Notes: a model not told the origin generated them from the letters alone. Shown: positions 17,864 through 27,397, numbered from the stretch's first letter. The stretch: 64,000 nucleotides of DNA from Ralstonia pickettii DTP0602 (GCA_000471925.1 CP006668.1:2480001-2544000); one strand, 5' to 3'. Program-made: numbers and translations.

Positions 17864-18784
17864 TCAGCGCGGCACGTCGCCTTCGATGGTGGTGCGGTAC
17901 ATCACGCGCCGCAGCTCGGGCGGACAGCCTGCGGCCAGGTGCAGCAGCGAGCGGTTGTCCCAGAACACCAGGTCGTGCGGCTGCCACTGGTGGCGATAGA
18001 TATGCTCAGGCCTGGTGCTGTGCGCGAACAGCTGGTCGAGCAGGTCGCGGCTTTCATCCTCGGGCAGGCCGACGATGCGCGTGGTGAAGTGCTCGCTGAC
18101 GAAGATCGCCTTGCGGCCTGTTTCCGGATGGGTGCGGACCACCGGTTGCAGCACCGGCTTGACCTGTGCGATCTGGTCGGGCGTCAGGTTCGGCCGCCAC
18201 GGGCTGCGCTGCTGCAGCTCGGCATAGCGCGCCAGGTAGGTGTGCTCGGCCTGCAGGCCGTCCACCGCCTTCTGCAGCGCAGGCGGCAGCGTGTCCCATG
18301 CGAGGTGCATGTTGGCGAACAGCGTATCGCCGCCTTCGGCGGGCAGTTCGCGCGCATGCAGCAGTGAGCCGAGGCTCGGCTTTTCCTTGTACGACAGGTC
18401 CGAATGCCAGAAGTGGCCGGCATCGCCCAGCCCGATCGGCTTGCCGTTCTCGACCACGTTGGACACCACCAGCACTTCCGGGTGGCCCGGCAGCTGGAAC
18501 TGGTGCAGCACGTGGATCTGCAGCGGCCCGAAGCGGCGGCTGAATGCGATCTGCTGCGCGGGCGTGATCTGCTGGTCGCGGAACACCACCACGTGATAGT
18601 CCAGGTGCGCGCGATGGATGCGGGCGAAGTCCGCATCGGACAGCGGTTGCGACAGGTCGAGCCCGATCACCTCGGCGCCCAGCGGGGCATCGAGCGGGCG
18701 GATTTCGAAAGCCTCGGCGAAGGTCGTGGAAGGCGGTGCGCTCTGGTGGCGCGAAACACTGGCGTGGGCAGTTGCGGTCGTCAT
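17864..18784 (-). CDS. TauD/TfdA-family 2-oxoglutarate-dependent dioxygenase
   Basis: A 306-residue Fe(II)/2-oxoglutarate oxygenase. The iron-binding HxD is HSD in HFWHSDLSYKEKPS, the distal His is in FWDNRSLLHLAAG, and the 2-oxoglutarate Arg is in PPELRRVMYRTTIEGD. TauD and AtsK in this family release sulfite or sulfate from taurine or alkyl sulfates, and TfdA attacks an ether; the adjoining transporter favours a sulfur substrate. Start ATG at 18784 is chosen to match the family N-terminus; an in-frame ATG at 18799 is possible. It heads the minus-strand operon and diverges from a second sulfur operon. Confidence 0.9.
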   Translation of the reverse strand: MTTATAHASVSRHQSAPPSTTFAEAFEIRPLDAPLGAEVIGLDLSQPLSDADFARIHRAHLDYHVVVFRDQQITPAQQIAFSRRFGPLQIHVLHQFQLPGHPEVLVVSNVVENGKPIGLGDAGHFWHSDLSYKEKPSLGSLLHARELPAEGGDTLFANMHLAWDTLPPALQKAVDGLQAEHTYLARYAELQQRSPWRPNLTPDQIAQVKPVLQPVVRTHPETGRKAIFVSEHFTTRIVGLPEDESRDLLDQLFAHSTRPEHIYRHQWQPHDLVFWDNRSLLHLAAGCPPELRRVMYRTTIEGDVPR

Positions 18785-19119
18785 GGCAAGCGATGGCATA
18801 CGGGGGAGGCCGGTGCGGCTCCCGTGACAACTGTCCCGGGATGCCGCGTACAAGCTTGCACTGTAGGGAGCCGGCCAGCGCACCGTCAACGAATCAAATC
18901 GCTGGCCCTTATCCGCTTATCGCATATCCATGTCTGGACATTGGTGCGAGTGCGCCCATGGCTTGCCCTTGCCGGCACTGTGGTGCGCTGCAGGACGCCA
19001 CGCACGCGCAGTGAGGCCATATGCGCAAAGCCGATAACCAATGCCGCAATCATTCGTTCAGGTACGGCTGCGGCGCCGCTTATCGTGGAGCCGTTCTCCA
19101 CTCCGACAAGGCCTGCACG
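18785..19119. promoter_or_regulatory. Divergent control region between two sulfur-acquisition operons
   Basis: This 335-bp gap separates two outward-facing operons and must contain both promoters. The most AT-rich part, about 18890-18945, has repeated TTATC/GATA-like words (CTTATCCGCTTATCGCATATCC broken as CTTATC at 18907, CTTATC at 18914 and CATATCC), which is the kind of sequence CysB/Cbl/SsuR regulators use. I cannot define an exact operator or -35/-10 pair. Confidence 0.4.
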
Positions 19120-20253
19120 ATGAAGCCCCAGCGTCGCCCCGCTGCCCATGCCCCGCACACGCTGAACCGCCGCGACATGCTGCGCTGTGTGGCCTGGTCC
19201 GGGCTCGGCCTGGCCGCGTCGCTGTCGCCGCTGCCCGCATTCAGCGCCAGCGCCTCCGCCCGCCCTGACGTGATCCACATCGGCGTGGCGCAGCCAGCCA
19301 CCGGCACGCCGCCGAGCTTCGCCGGCAGTTCGCTGGCGATCGCCCATGCGCGCGGCTGGCTGGAGGAATCGTTCAAGCCCAGCGGTACGCGCGTCGAGTG
19401 GTTCTTCTTCAAGGGCGCGGGCCCGGCCGTCAACGAGGCGCTGGCCAATCGCCAGCTCGACTTCGCATTGCAGGGCGACCTGCCTTCCATCGTGGCACGT
19501 GCCGCAGGCCTGAAGACGCGGCTGGTGCTGGCCACCGGCGTGCGCGCCAATATCTACGTGGGCGTGCCACCCGACTCGCCGCTGAAGACGGTTGCCGACC
19601 TGCGCGGCAAGCGCGTGTCGCTGTTCAAAGGCACCAACATGCATCTGCCCGCGCTGCGCCTGCTCGAAGCCAACGGGCTGACCGACAAGGACCTGCGCCT
19701 TCTGAACCTCGATACGGCCGGCTACCTCGCCGCATTGTCCACACGCGATATCGACGCAGCCATCGGCGCCATGGACATCCTGCGCCTGCGCGACAAGGGC
19801 GCGGTGCGCATCTTGTATTCGAGCAAGAACCAGTCGCCGATCTACACGCGGCAAAGCCATGTGCTGGTGACCGATGACTTCGCCACGCGCTATCCGGAAG
19901 CGACACAGCACCTGGTCAAGGCCGCGGTCGAGACCGCGCGCTGGGCCTCCGACGAAAGCCATCGCGAAGACGTGCTGCGCACCTGGGCGCGCGCCGGTAC
20001 GCCCTACGACCACTGGAAGGAAGACTTCGACGGCGAGCCGCTGCGCGTGCGCCTGAATCCGAACTTCGATCCCTTCCTGGTCAGCCGCTACAAGGATGCC
20101 ACCGAGCAGGCCTATCGCTTCCGGCTGAGCCGCGCGCGCTTCGACGTCGACCAGTGGATCGACCAGCGCTTCCTGAAGGCCGCGCTCACCGAGCTAAGCC
20201 TGCAAAGCTATTGGCCCATCTACCAGCCCAACGGCAAGATCCTCGGAGCCTGA
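19120..20253 (+). CDS. AtsR/SsuA-like periplasmic binding protein with twin-arginine-like signal
   Basis: A 377-residue solute-binding protein of the sulfonate/sulfate-ester family. The N-terminus has NRRDMLR followed by a hydrophobic stretch (CVAWSGLGLAASLSPLPAFSA), resembling a Tat signal. The mature protein has the family pattern VIHIGVAQPA, FFKGAGPAVNEALANRQLDFALQGD and the cleft segment KTVADLRGKRVSLFKGTN. ATG at 19120 is chosen because upstream in-frame codons would bury the signal. It is the first gene of a six-gene plus-strand operon and lies 4 bp before the permease gene. Confidence 0.88.
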   Translation: MKPQRRPAAHAPHTLNRRDMLRCVAWSGLGLAASLSPLPAFSASASARPDVIHIGVAQPATGTPPSFAGSSLAIAHARGWLEESFKPSGTRVEWFFFKGAGPAVNEALANRQLDFALQGDLPSIVARAAGLKTRLVLATGVRANIYVGVPPDSPLKTVADLRGKRVSLFKGTNMHLPALRLLEANGLTDKDLRLLNLDTAGYLAALSTRDIDAAIGAMDILRLRDKGAVRILYSSKNQSPIYTRQSHVLVTDDFATRYPEATQHLVKAAVETARWASDESHREDVLRTWARAGTPYDHWKEDFDGEPLRVRLNPNFDPFLVSRYKDATEQAYRFRLSRARFDVDQWIDQRFLKAALTELSLQSYWPIYQPNGKILGA

Positions 20254-20257
20254 CACC

Positions 20258-21094
20258 ATGTCCGCCGCCGATTCGCTCTCACTTCCCGCCGCCGCTGCCC
20301 CGCGCGCGGCTTCTCCCCGCAGGACACCAGGCTGGCAACACGCCACGCGCTGGCTGCTGGCCTGGCCGGTACCGCTGACGCTGCTGCTGATCTGGTACGT
20401 CGCGGCCCGCAATGCATGGATCCCGCCGCAGGTACTGCCCGCGCCCGAAGACGTGGCCCGCACGCTGGCCGACTTGTGGCAAAGCGGCGAGCTGCAGGCC
20501 AACCTGGCGATCAGCGCGCTGCGCGTGGCCGGCGGATTTGCCGTGGGCCTGGCCGGTGGGCTGGCGCTGGGCGCGGCGATGGGACTGTCGCCGGCCCTGC
20601 GCGACTACGTTTATCCGACCTTCAAGGCCTTCAGCCAGGTGCCGGTGCTGGGCTGGCTGCCGCTGCTGATGCTGCTGGTCGGCATCGATGAAGCGCTCAA
20701 GGTGATCCTGATCGCCAAGGCCGCCTTCGTTCCTGTTGCGCTGAACACGTACAAGGGCATCGGCAGCGTTCCCGTGCGCTACCTGGAAGTGGCGCGCGTT
20801 CTGCGGCTCACGCGCTGGCAGACGCTGTCGCGCGTGGTGCTGCCCGCGGCGGCCGCGCCGGTGTGGAACGGCGTGCGCTACGGGCTCACGCATGCGTGGC
20901 TGGCGCTGGTGGTGGTGGAGTTGCTGGCCTCGTCCGAGGGGCTGGGCTACATGATCGTCTACGGCCGCCAGCTGTTCCAGCTCGATATGGTGATCGCCGC
21001 GGTGGTGGTGGTGGGCGTGGTCGGCTTTACGCTCGACAAGGCGCTCGCGCTGGCCGAGGGCGCGGTGCTGCGCTGGCGCAAGCCGGGCTTCTGA
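20258..21094 (+). CDS. ABC permease 1 of the plus-strand sulfur operon
   Basis: A 278-residue SsuC-type membrane permease: six predicted segments, coupling loop NTYKGIGSVPVRYLEVARVL followed by RVVLPAAAAPVWNGVRYGL. It lies 4 bp after the binding-protein gene and 12 bp before a second, different permease. Two adjacent permeases suggest a heterodimeric channel, whereas most SsuC transporters are homodimers; AtsB of Pseudomonas putida is known as a fused double permease, a parallel for this layout. Confidence 0.9.
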   Translation: MSAADSLSLPAAAAPRAASPRRTPGWQHATRWLLAWPVPLTLLLIWYVAARNAWIPPQVLPAPEDVARTLADLWQSGELQANLAISALRVAGGFAVGLAGGLALGAAMGLSPALRDYVYPTFKAFSQVPVLGWLPLLMLLVGIDEALKVILIAKAAFVPVALNTYKGIGSVPVRYLEVARVLRLTRWQTLSRVVLPAAAAPVWNGVRYGLTHAWLALVVVELLASSEGLGYMIVYGRQLFQLDMVIAAVVVVGVVGFTLDKALALAEGAVLRWRKPGF

Positions 21095-21106
21095 GGCGAG
21101 GCAGCG

Positions 21107-21907
21107 ATGACGATTTCCGCAAACTCCGTGCGCCGACTCTCTGTGCCCCGCGCCTTGCGCGGCTGGGTCCTGCCGCTCGCGCTGCTCGCGTTGTGGTGGG
21201 CCGCCGTGCGCTTCAACTGGACCACCTCGCCGCTGCTGGTGCCGGTCTCCAGCGTCTGGGACGCCGCCGTGCGCCAGGTGCAGAGCGGCGCGCTGTTCGT
21301 GTCGCTGTCCGCCAGCCTGTGGCGCGACCTGGCTGGCTTTGCCATCGGCGCCACCGTGGGGCTGGTGTTCGGCGCGGCGCTGGGGCTGTCGCGGCTGTTC
21401 GAGCGGCTGGCGGGCCCGAGCTTCCACACCGTCAAGCAGATCTCGCTGTTCGCGTGGATTCCGCTGATCTCGGTCTGGTTCGGGCTGGGCGATGCCGCCA
21501 AGGTGGTGTTCCTGTCGCTGGCGGCGTTCTTCCCGGTGGTGCTCAATACCTTCGAAGGCATCCGCGCCGTGCCCGCCGACCTGCTGGAAGTGGCGCGCGT
21601 GCTGCGCTTTACCCGTGTGCAGGTGCTGTGGCGCGTGGTGCTGCCATCGGCGGCGCCGTCGATCTTCGCCGGCATCCACCTGGGGCTGATCTATGCATGG
21701 CTGGCGACGCTGGGCGCGGAGTACCTGCTGGTCTCGGGCAAGGGCATCGGCAACACCATGGTCGACGGGCGCGAGAACTTCTGGATGGACCTGGTGATCT
21801 TCGGCGTGATCGTGGTCGGCCTGGTCGGCTTCACGCTGAACTGGATCGCCAGCCGTATCGAACGACGGTTGCTGGCGTGGCGCGGACGCTCGGTAGCGGC
21901 CGGCTGA
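21107..21907 (+). CDS. ABC permease 2 of the plus-strand sulfur operon
   Basis: A 266-residue SsuC/TauC-type permease with the coupling loop NTFEGIRAVPADLLEVARVL and RVVLPSAAPSIFAGIHLGL. It is clearly related to the preceding permease, so the pair probably arose by duplication and builds a two-subunit channel served by the single ATPase that follows 25 bp later. Hydrophobic segments include VLPLALLALWWAAVRF and LVIFGVIVVGLVGFTLNWI. Confidence 0.9.
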   Translation: MTISANSVRRLSVPRALRGWVLPLALLALWWAAVRFNWTTSPLLVPVSSVWDAAVRQVQSGALFVSLSASLWRDLAGFAIGATVGLVFGAALGLSRLFERLAGPSFHTVKQISLFAWIPLISVWFGLGDAAKVVFLSLAAFFPVVLNTFEGIRAVPADLLEVARVLRFTRVQVLWRVVLPSAAPSIFAGIHLGLIYAWLATLGAEYLLVSGKGIGNTMVDGRENFWMDLVIFGVIVVGLVGFTLNWIASRIERRLLAWRGRSVAAG

Positions 21908-21932
21908 TCTAACCTGACTGACGGAGAACCCC

Positions 21933-22721
21933 ATGCCACATGCCGGCACGCTCAGCATCGCGCACCTGCACAAGCAATACGAAGTCAAGGGCCGGGCCCT
22001 GCCCGTGCTCGAGGACATCACCCTGACCATCGCTCCCGGCGAGTTCGTCAGCATCGTCGGCGCCAGCGGTTGCGGCAAGTCGACCTTGCTGCGGCTGGTG
22101 GTGGGGCTGGAGGAAGACTACCGCGGCGAGATCCTGCTCGACGGCAAGCGCGTGGCCGGCACCAGCCTGCAGCGCGGCATCGTGTTCCAGGAGCACCGGC
22201 TGTTCCCGTGGCTGACGGTGGAACAGAACATCCGGCTGGCGCTGCTCAACCTGCCGGGCAGCACCGCCGAGAAGGAACGCAGCGTCGCCGAGCATATCGC
22301 GCTGGTCGGCCTGCGCGGCTTCGAGCAGGCGTATCCGCACCAGCTCTCCGGTGGCATGTCGCAGCGCGTGGCGATTGCGCGCGCGCTGGTGACGCGCCCG
22401 GAAATCCTGCTGCTCGACGAACCCTTCGGCGCGCTCGATGCAATGACCCGCGCCTACCTGCAGCAGGAGCTGCACCGCATCTGGCAGGCCGAAGGCATCA
22501 CCATGATCCTGGTCACGCACGACGTGGAGGAAGCCGTCTTCCTCGGCGGCCGCGTGGTGGTGATGGAGCCGCGCCCCGGCCGCATCCGCCGCATCGTGCC
22601 GGTCGACCTGCCGCATCCGCGCGAGCGCGCGGGGCCGCCCTTCGCCGGCGTGCGCGATGCCGTGCTGCGCGAGTTCGCCGGGCAGGTGCCGACGGAGCAG
22701 CCCGAACTCGCACCCGCCTGA
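21933..22721 (+). CDS. ABC transporter ATPase of the plus-strand sulfur operon
   Basis: A 262-residue ATP-binding subunit: Walker A GASGCGKS at residues 43-50, Q-loop [10 protein letters not shown], signature LSGGMSQRV, Walker [13 protein letters not shown] and switch His in VTHDVEEA. Start follows a GGAG site in CTGACGGAGAACCCC. It energises the two permeases upstream. The C-terminal tail is short and has no regulatory domain. Confidence 0.93.
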   Translation: MPHAGTLSIAHLHKQYEVKGRALPVLEDITLTIAPGEFVSIVGASGCGKSTLLRLVVGLEEDYRGEILLDGKRVAGTSLQRGIVFQEHRLFPWLTVEQNIRLALLNLPGSTAEKERSVAEHIALVGLRGFEQAYPHQLSGGMSQRVAIARALVTRPEILLLDEPFGALDAMTRAYLQQELHRIWQAEGITMILVTHDVEEAVFLGGRVVVMEPRPGRIRRIVPVDLPHPRERAGPPFAGVRDAVLREFAGQVPTEQPELAPA

Positions 22722-22752
22722 CCCAATCCTCTTTCCTCCCCGGAGCCTCGTG

Positions 22753-23715
22753 ATGACACAAGCCAATACCCCGCAAGACCAACCGGTCCAGCTCGACATC
22801 CACCCGGTCGCCGGCCGCATCGGCGCCGAAGTGCGCGGCGTCGCACTGCACGGCGACCTGCATCCCGCTACCTTCGCGGCGATTCGCGCCGCGCTGCTCA
22901 GGCACAAGGTGCTGTTCTTCCGCGACCAGGTGCACCTGGACGATGCGGCGCAGCAGCGCTTTGCCGGCCAGTTCGGCGACACCGTGCCGCACCCGACCGT
23001 GCCGTCGCGCGACGGCACGCAGCTTCTCGAACTCGATTCCGAGCACGGCGGGCGCGCCAACTCCTGGCATACGGACGTGACCTTCGACCTGGCCTATCCG
23101 GCCGTGTCGGTGCTGCGCGCGGTGACCATCCCCGCCGCCGGCGGCGACACGGTGTGGGCCAACACCGCCGCAGCCTACCAGGACCTGCCTGAGCCGCTGC
23201 GCGAGCTCGCGGACAAGCTGTGGGCGCTGCATACCAACGACTACGACTACGCCGCCAGCCACGTCAATGCCAACAGCGCCAGCCTCAGGCGCTACCGTGA
23301 ACTGTTCACCTCGGCGCTCTACGAGACCGAGCACCCGGTGGTGCGCGTGCATCCCGAAACCGGCGAACGCACGCTGGTGCTGGGACATTTCGTCAAGAAG
23401 CTGCTGGGCTACTCCGCGACGGATTCCGCGCACCTGGTGTCGGTGCTGCAAGGCCACGTGCACCGGCTCGAGAACACCGTGCGCTGGCGCTGGCGCACCG
23501 GCGACGTTGCCATCTGGGACAACCGCGCCACCCAGCACTACGCCATCAACGACTACGGCGATGCGCACCGCGTGGTGCGCCGTGCGACGGTTGCCGGTGA
23601 CGTGCCGGTCAGCGTGGACGGCCGCCGCAGCGTGGCGGTCAAGGCGGGCGTGCGCCGCGAGGGCAGCGCGCCGGCCAACCAGTCCGCCGACGCCGCGCAG
23701 CAGCGCGCCGCCTGA
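22753..23715 (+). CDS. TauD/AtsK-like 2-oxoglutarate-dependent dioxygenase
   Basis: A 320-residue Fe(II)/2-oxoglutarate oxygenase. The iron site is HTD in [11 protein letters not shown], the second His lies in [14 protein letters not shown], and the Arg is in [14 protein letters not shown]. The segment [11 protein letters not shown] and the following [10 protein letters not shown] match the alkylsulfatase AtsK better than taurine enzymes, so a sulfate ester or longer sulfonate substrate is a reasonable guess. ATG at 22753 follows GGAGCCTC. It is the fifth gene of the operon. Confidence 0.9.
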   Translation: MTQANTPQDQPVQLDIHPVAGRIGAEVRGVALHGDLHPATFAAIRAALLRHKVLFFRDQVHLDDAAQQRFAGQFGDTVPHPTVPSRDGTQLLELDSEHGGRANSWHTDVTFDLAYPAVSVLRAVTIPAAGGDTVWANTAAAYQDLPEPLRELADKLWALHTNDYDYAASHVNANSASLRRYRELFTSALYETEHPVVRVHPETGERTLVLGHFVKKLLGYSATDSAHLVSVLQGHVHRLENTVRWRWRTGDVAIWDNRATQHYAINDYGDAHRVVRRATVAGDVPVSVDGRRSVAVKAGVRREGSAPANQSADAAQQRAA

Positions 23716-23739
23716 CCCGGCCAGCCACGGAGGGCATCC

Positions 23740-25102
23740 ATGTCACAGCACAAGCCGCCGCGCCAGCTGCATCTCGGCGCCTTTGTCCAGGTCACCGGGC
23801 ATCACGTCGCCGGCTGGCGCCATCCCGGCGCGCAGGCCGACGCCGGCCGTAACCTGGCGCACTACGTGGCGCTCGCGCAGCGCGCCGAGGCCGCGGGCTT
23901 CGACGCGCTGTTCCTCGCCGACGGCGTGGCCATCCGCGGCATGGACGAAGCCACGCTGCCGCGCACCGCGCGCGCCGCAACCTTCGAGCCGCTGACGCTG
24001 CTGTCGGCGCTGGCGGCGGTGACGCATCGCATCGGCCTGGTGGCGACCGCCTCCACCACCTACAACGAGCCCTATCACGTGGCGCGCAAGTTCGCCTCGC
24101 TCGACCACCTCAGCGGCGGCCGCGCGGGCTGGAACGTGGTGACGTCGGTCAGACGCCGAGGCGCACAATTTCAGCCTGGAGCGCCATCCCGCGCATGCCG
24201 ACCGCTATGCGCGCGCCGAAGAATTCGTCGACGTGGTCACCGGGCTGTGGGACACCTGGGAGGACGACGCCTTTCTCTACGACAAGGACAGCGGCCTGCA
24301 TTTCGATGCGGACAAGCTGCACGCGCTCGACCATCGCGGCGCGCATTTCCAGGTGCGCGGACCCCTCAACGTCGCACGTCCGCCGCAGGGCCATCCCGTG
24401 ATCGTGCAGGCGGGTTCTTCCGAGGCCGGGCAGGAACTGGCCGCGCGCACCGCCGAAGTCATCTTCACCGCGCAGCAGTCGCTGGCCGAGGCGCAGGCCT
24501 TCTACCGCGGCCTGAAAGGCAGGCTGGCGCGCTACGGGCGCTCGCCGGACCAGCTCAAGATCCTGCCGGGCGTGTTCCCGGTAGTGGGACGCAGCGAGGC
24601 CGAGGCGCAGGAGAAGTTCGAAGCGCTGCAAAGCCTGATCCATCCGAGCGTGGGACTGGCGCTGCTGTCGCAGCATCTGGGCGGGATCGACCTGAGCGCC
24701 TATCCGCTGGACGGCCCGCTGCCTGAAAACCTGGTGGAACCCAACGGTGCCAAGAGCCGCTTCCAGCTGGTCACCGGACTGGCGCGGCGCGAGGGGCTGA
24801 CCATCCGCCAGCTGTGCCTGCGCGTGGCCACCGCACGCGGCCACTGGTCGATCCACGGGACGCCGCAATCCATCGCCGACCAGTTGCAGGCGTGGTTCGA
24901 AAACGAAGCGGCCGACGGCTTCAACGTGATGCCGCCATGGCTGCCGGGCGGACTCGATGACTTTATCGAGCTGGTGGTGCCGGAGCTGCAACGCCGCGGC
25001 CTGTTCCGCGAGCGCTATACGGGCACCACGCTGCGCGAACATCTTGGCCTGCGCCGGCCGGAAAACCTGCGCTGGCGCCAGCCGGTGGCGGTCGGGGCCT
25101 GA
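23740..25102 (+). pseudogene. Frameshifted LLM-class FMN-dependent monooxygenase
   Basis: The N-terminal part (MSQHKPPRQLHLGAFVQ to GRAGWNVVTSV) and the remainder (DAEAHNFSLERHPAHADRY to RWRQPVAVGA) are consecutive parts of one NtaA/SnaA/DszA-type enzyme of about 454 residues, but lie in different frames. The break is at 24150-24152: the family has NVVTSVSDAEAHNFS, whereas here GTC is followed by a single A and then GACGCCGAG, as if two bases of an AGC codon were lost. The enzyme would use FMNH2 to cleave C-S or C-N bonds, fitting sulfur release from a larger molecule. Unless the frame is a sequencing error, the enzyme is not made intact. Start follows AGG at 23730. Confidence 0.85.
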
Positions 25103-25120
25103 CGGCACGGCCTGCTTGCT

Positions 25121-25160
25121 CCCCTCTCCCGCGTGCCGGAGAGGGGGCCGGGGGAGAGGG
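25121..25160. repeat. GC-rich intergenic inverted repeat, second copy of the CCCTCTCC type
   Basis: Arms CCCCTCTCC (25121-25129) and GGAGAGGGG (25138-25146) with an 8-nt loop, followed by a second partial arm GGGGGAGAGGG at 25150-25160. It shares its core with the repeat at 10044 and, like it, sits between convergent genes just after an operon end. Confidence 0.65.
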
Positions 25161-25208
25161 CAGGAGGCTCAAGGGCTGAGGGCGGCGGGTTAATACCGTT
25201 GGCTTCGC

Positions 25209-26180
25209 TCAGTCTGTTTCCTGTCGGCCACCCTCCCGCTTCCCCCGCGCCTCCAGCAAGAAATATCCCACCGAACCCACCACCAGCGGAATCAGGTAAT
25301 ACAACGCCCGGTACGCAATCAGCGCCGCCACCAACAGCGCATGCGGCACCTGGTCCCCCAGCATCGCAAAGAACACCGTCTCGATCACGCCAAGGCCGCC
25401 CGGCACGCGGACCACGACGCCCGCGAGGCCGGAGGCCAGCAGCACCCCGAGCACCGTGAAGTAGTCCGCATGCGTATGCAGCAGCGCATGCATGATTCCG
25501 GCCACGGCCATCCAGTTGCCGGCCGACACCAGAATCTGCAGCGCGGCAAAGCCGACCGACGGCACATAGATGTCATGGTCGCGCACAGTGCGATGCCGGC
25601 CGTGCCATACCGCACAGGCGGCCATGTAGCCCGCGGGCGCGGCCAGCATCAGCGCACCCAGCAGGCGCGTCGCCACCGGCGGAATGCCCCACTCCGGCGG
25701 CAGCACCACCAACTGCCCGGCCAATATGGTCCCCGCCAGCAGCGCATAGCCGAGCCAGTTGCTGGTCACCGCCACCGCGAACACGCTCCAGACCTGCGGC
25801 GCGCTGAGTCCCGCGCGCGAATACAGGCGATAGCGCACGCCCGCGCCGCCGAGCGTCGCCCCGAGGTTGAGGCTGAGCGTGTAGCTGACATAGGCGATCG
25901 CCATCGTGCGGCGCACCGGCAGCGGGTGTCCGGCATAGCGCACGCCGAGCACGTCGAACTGGCTGTACAGCAGCCCGGTGAGCGCGACGCAGCCGACGGC
26001 CGGCAGCAGCGTACGGCGATCGAAGCCGCGCAGCGCGGTGATCACCGCATCCCAGTCGATGGTCCCAAGCTTGCGTGCGATCAGCGCCACCACCGCGGCA
26101 ATGAACACGATGCCGATGGCACGCCGCCACATCGGCCAGCGCGCATGCTGCCGGATTGCGGAGATGGCTTGCGCGACCAC
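25209..26180 (-). CDS. YbhN/UPF0104-family membrane protein (lysylphosphatidylglycerol synthase TM-like)
   Basis: A 323-residue integral membrane protein with about eight hydrophobic segments. Family marks are SLNLGATLGGAGVRYRLYSRAGLS and VRVPGGLGVIETVFFAMLG, which correspond to the flippase-like part of MprF proteins; the soluble aminoacyl-transfer domain is absent. Such proteins are found next to clsB in many Proteobacteria and probably act on phospholipids, though the reaction is unproven. The GTG start overlaps the clsB stop by 1 nt (TAGTG), so translation is coupled. Confidence 0.85.
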   Translation of the reverse strand: MVAQAISAIRQHARWPMWRRAIGIVFIAAVVALIARKLGTIDWDAVITALRGFDRRTLLPAVGCVALTGLLYSQFDVLGVRYAGHPLPVRRTMAIAYVSYTLSLNLGATLGGAGVRYRLYSRAGLSAPQVWSVFAVAVTSNWLGYALLAGTILAGQLVVLPPEWGIPPVATRLLGALMLAAPAGYMAACAVWHGRHRTVRDHDIYVPSVGFAALQILVSAGNWMAVAGIMHALLHTHADYFTVLGVLLASGLAGVVVRVPGGLGVIETVFFAMLGDQVPHALLVAALIAYRALYYLIPLVVGSVGYFLLEARGKREGGRQETD

Positions 26181-27397
26181 TATTCAGCCTCCCCTTCCAG
26201 CACGATCACGCGGCCACGGCGGCGCGGATCGCCCTCGCGCGGTGCCACCAGCCGCGGCGTATGCGCGGGCAGCCAGCCCGCCCATGCCGGGAAGCGGCGC
26301 AGGAAGTGGAACATCAGCGTGGATCCGGCGGCGTCGAGCAGGGTGCGGTCGTGCTTGCGCGCCGGCACTTCGCGGCAGCGCTCGGCGATCAGGGCCTGCA
26401 GCCGTGCGCGCAGCAGGCGCGCAAACCCGGGCTCGCGGATCACCAGGTTGGCCTCCAGGTTCAGCGACAGGCTGAGCGGGTCGAGATTGCTCGAGCCCAC
26501 GGTGGCCCAGGCGTCGTCGACCACGGCCACCTTGCCGTGGAAGGGACGCTCGACGTATTCCAGGATCTGCACGCCGGCGTCCTGCAGGTGGCTGTACAGC
26601 AGGCCACCCGCGCGCGCCACCCATGGCATGTCGGGCTTGCCCTGCAGCAGCAGGCGCACCTGCACGCCGCGCTGCGCGGCTTCGCACAGGGCATGCAGCA
26701 GCCGGTAGCCCGGCAGGAAGTAGGCATTGGCGATCACCACCTCGCGCCGCGCGGCGCGGATCGCATCGAGGTAGGCGAACTCGATATCGTTGCGATGGCG
26801 GTGGTTGTCGCGCGTCACCAGGCGCACCGTGGTGGGCGCAGCCGGGGCGGCGCGGCCGTGTACGCGCGGCGGCGGCGGGCCGGGGCAGGCCTCGGGCATT
26901 GCGCGCAGCAGGAAGTCCTGCACCTGCCGGGCCGCGGGGCCGCGGATCTCCACCGCATAGTCCTGCTTGGCCCGCGGACCGAAGTCATACAGGTGCTGGG
27001 CCGAGAAGTTGATGCCGCCGACGAAGGCCACCTCGCCGTCGATGGCGACCAGCTTGCGGTGCATGCGCCGGAAGATATGCGTGCGCACGCCGAACAACCG
27101 CCGCCGCGGCGAGAAAGTGCAGAAGTGCACGCCCGCCCTGACCAGTTCGGCGACGAAGCCGGGCGGCAGGTCGTGCGAGCCGAAGCCGTCCACTGTGAGG
27201 GCCACGCGCACGCCGCGGCGTGCGGCGTCCAGCAGTGCCGCTTGCAATTTCTTTCCTACCTCGTCGTCGAAGAGGATAAAAGTTTCCAATAGCACGCTTT
27301 CACGCGCGCGCGAAATCGCGTCGAACACGCGCGGAAAGTACTCTTCGCCGTTCTCTAGCAGGCGAATGCTGGCGGGGGCGGACGGCAGCGGTGTCAT
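26180..27397 (-). CDS. clsB: ClsB-type cardiolipin synthase
   Basis: A 405-residue phospholipase-D-superfamily enzyme that makes cardiolipin by phosphatidyl transfer at the membrane. Two HKD motifs are visible: HRKLVAIDGEVAFVGGIN and HGKVAVVDDAWATVGSSN. It has no N-terminal membrane segments, as in ClsB rather than ClsA. A natural ATG lies at 27397 although the frame extends far upstream. The linker between the two catalytic halves contains a Pro/Arg-rich stretch. It is the middle gene of a three-gene minus-strand operon with the small membrane protein upstream and the ybhN-like gene downstream. Confidence 0.92.
   Translation of the reverse strand: MTPLPSAPASIRLLENGEEYFPRVFDAISRARESVLLETFILFDDEVGKKLQAALLDAARRGVRVALTVDGFGSHDLPPGFVAELVRAGVHFCTFSPRRRLFGVRTHIFRRMHRKLVAIDGEVAFVGGINFSAQHLYDFGPRAKQDYAVEIRGPAARQVQDFLLRAMPEACPGPPPPRVHGRAAPAAPTTVRLVTRDNHRHRNDIEFAYLDAIRAARREVVIANAYFLPGYRLLHALCEAAQRGVQVRLLLQGKPDMPWVARAGGLLYSHLQDAGVQILEYVERPFHGKVAVVDDAWATVGSSNLDPLSLSLNLEANLVIREPGFARLLRARLQALIAERCREVPARKHDRTLLDAAGSTLMFHFLRRFPAWAGWLPAHTPRLVAPREGDPRRRGRVIVLEGEAE

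Noticed and set aside
24140..24170. Programmed ribosomal frameshifting in the monooxygenase gene
   Set aside because: There is no slippery heptamer or downstream structure at the break, and the family needs no frameshift; a mutation or sequence error is simpler.
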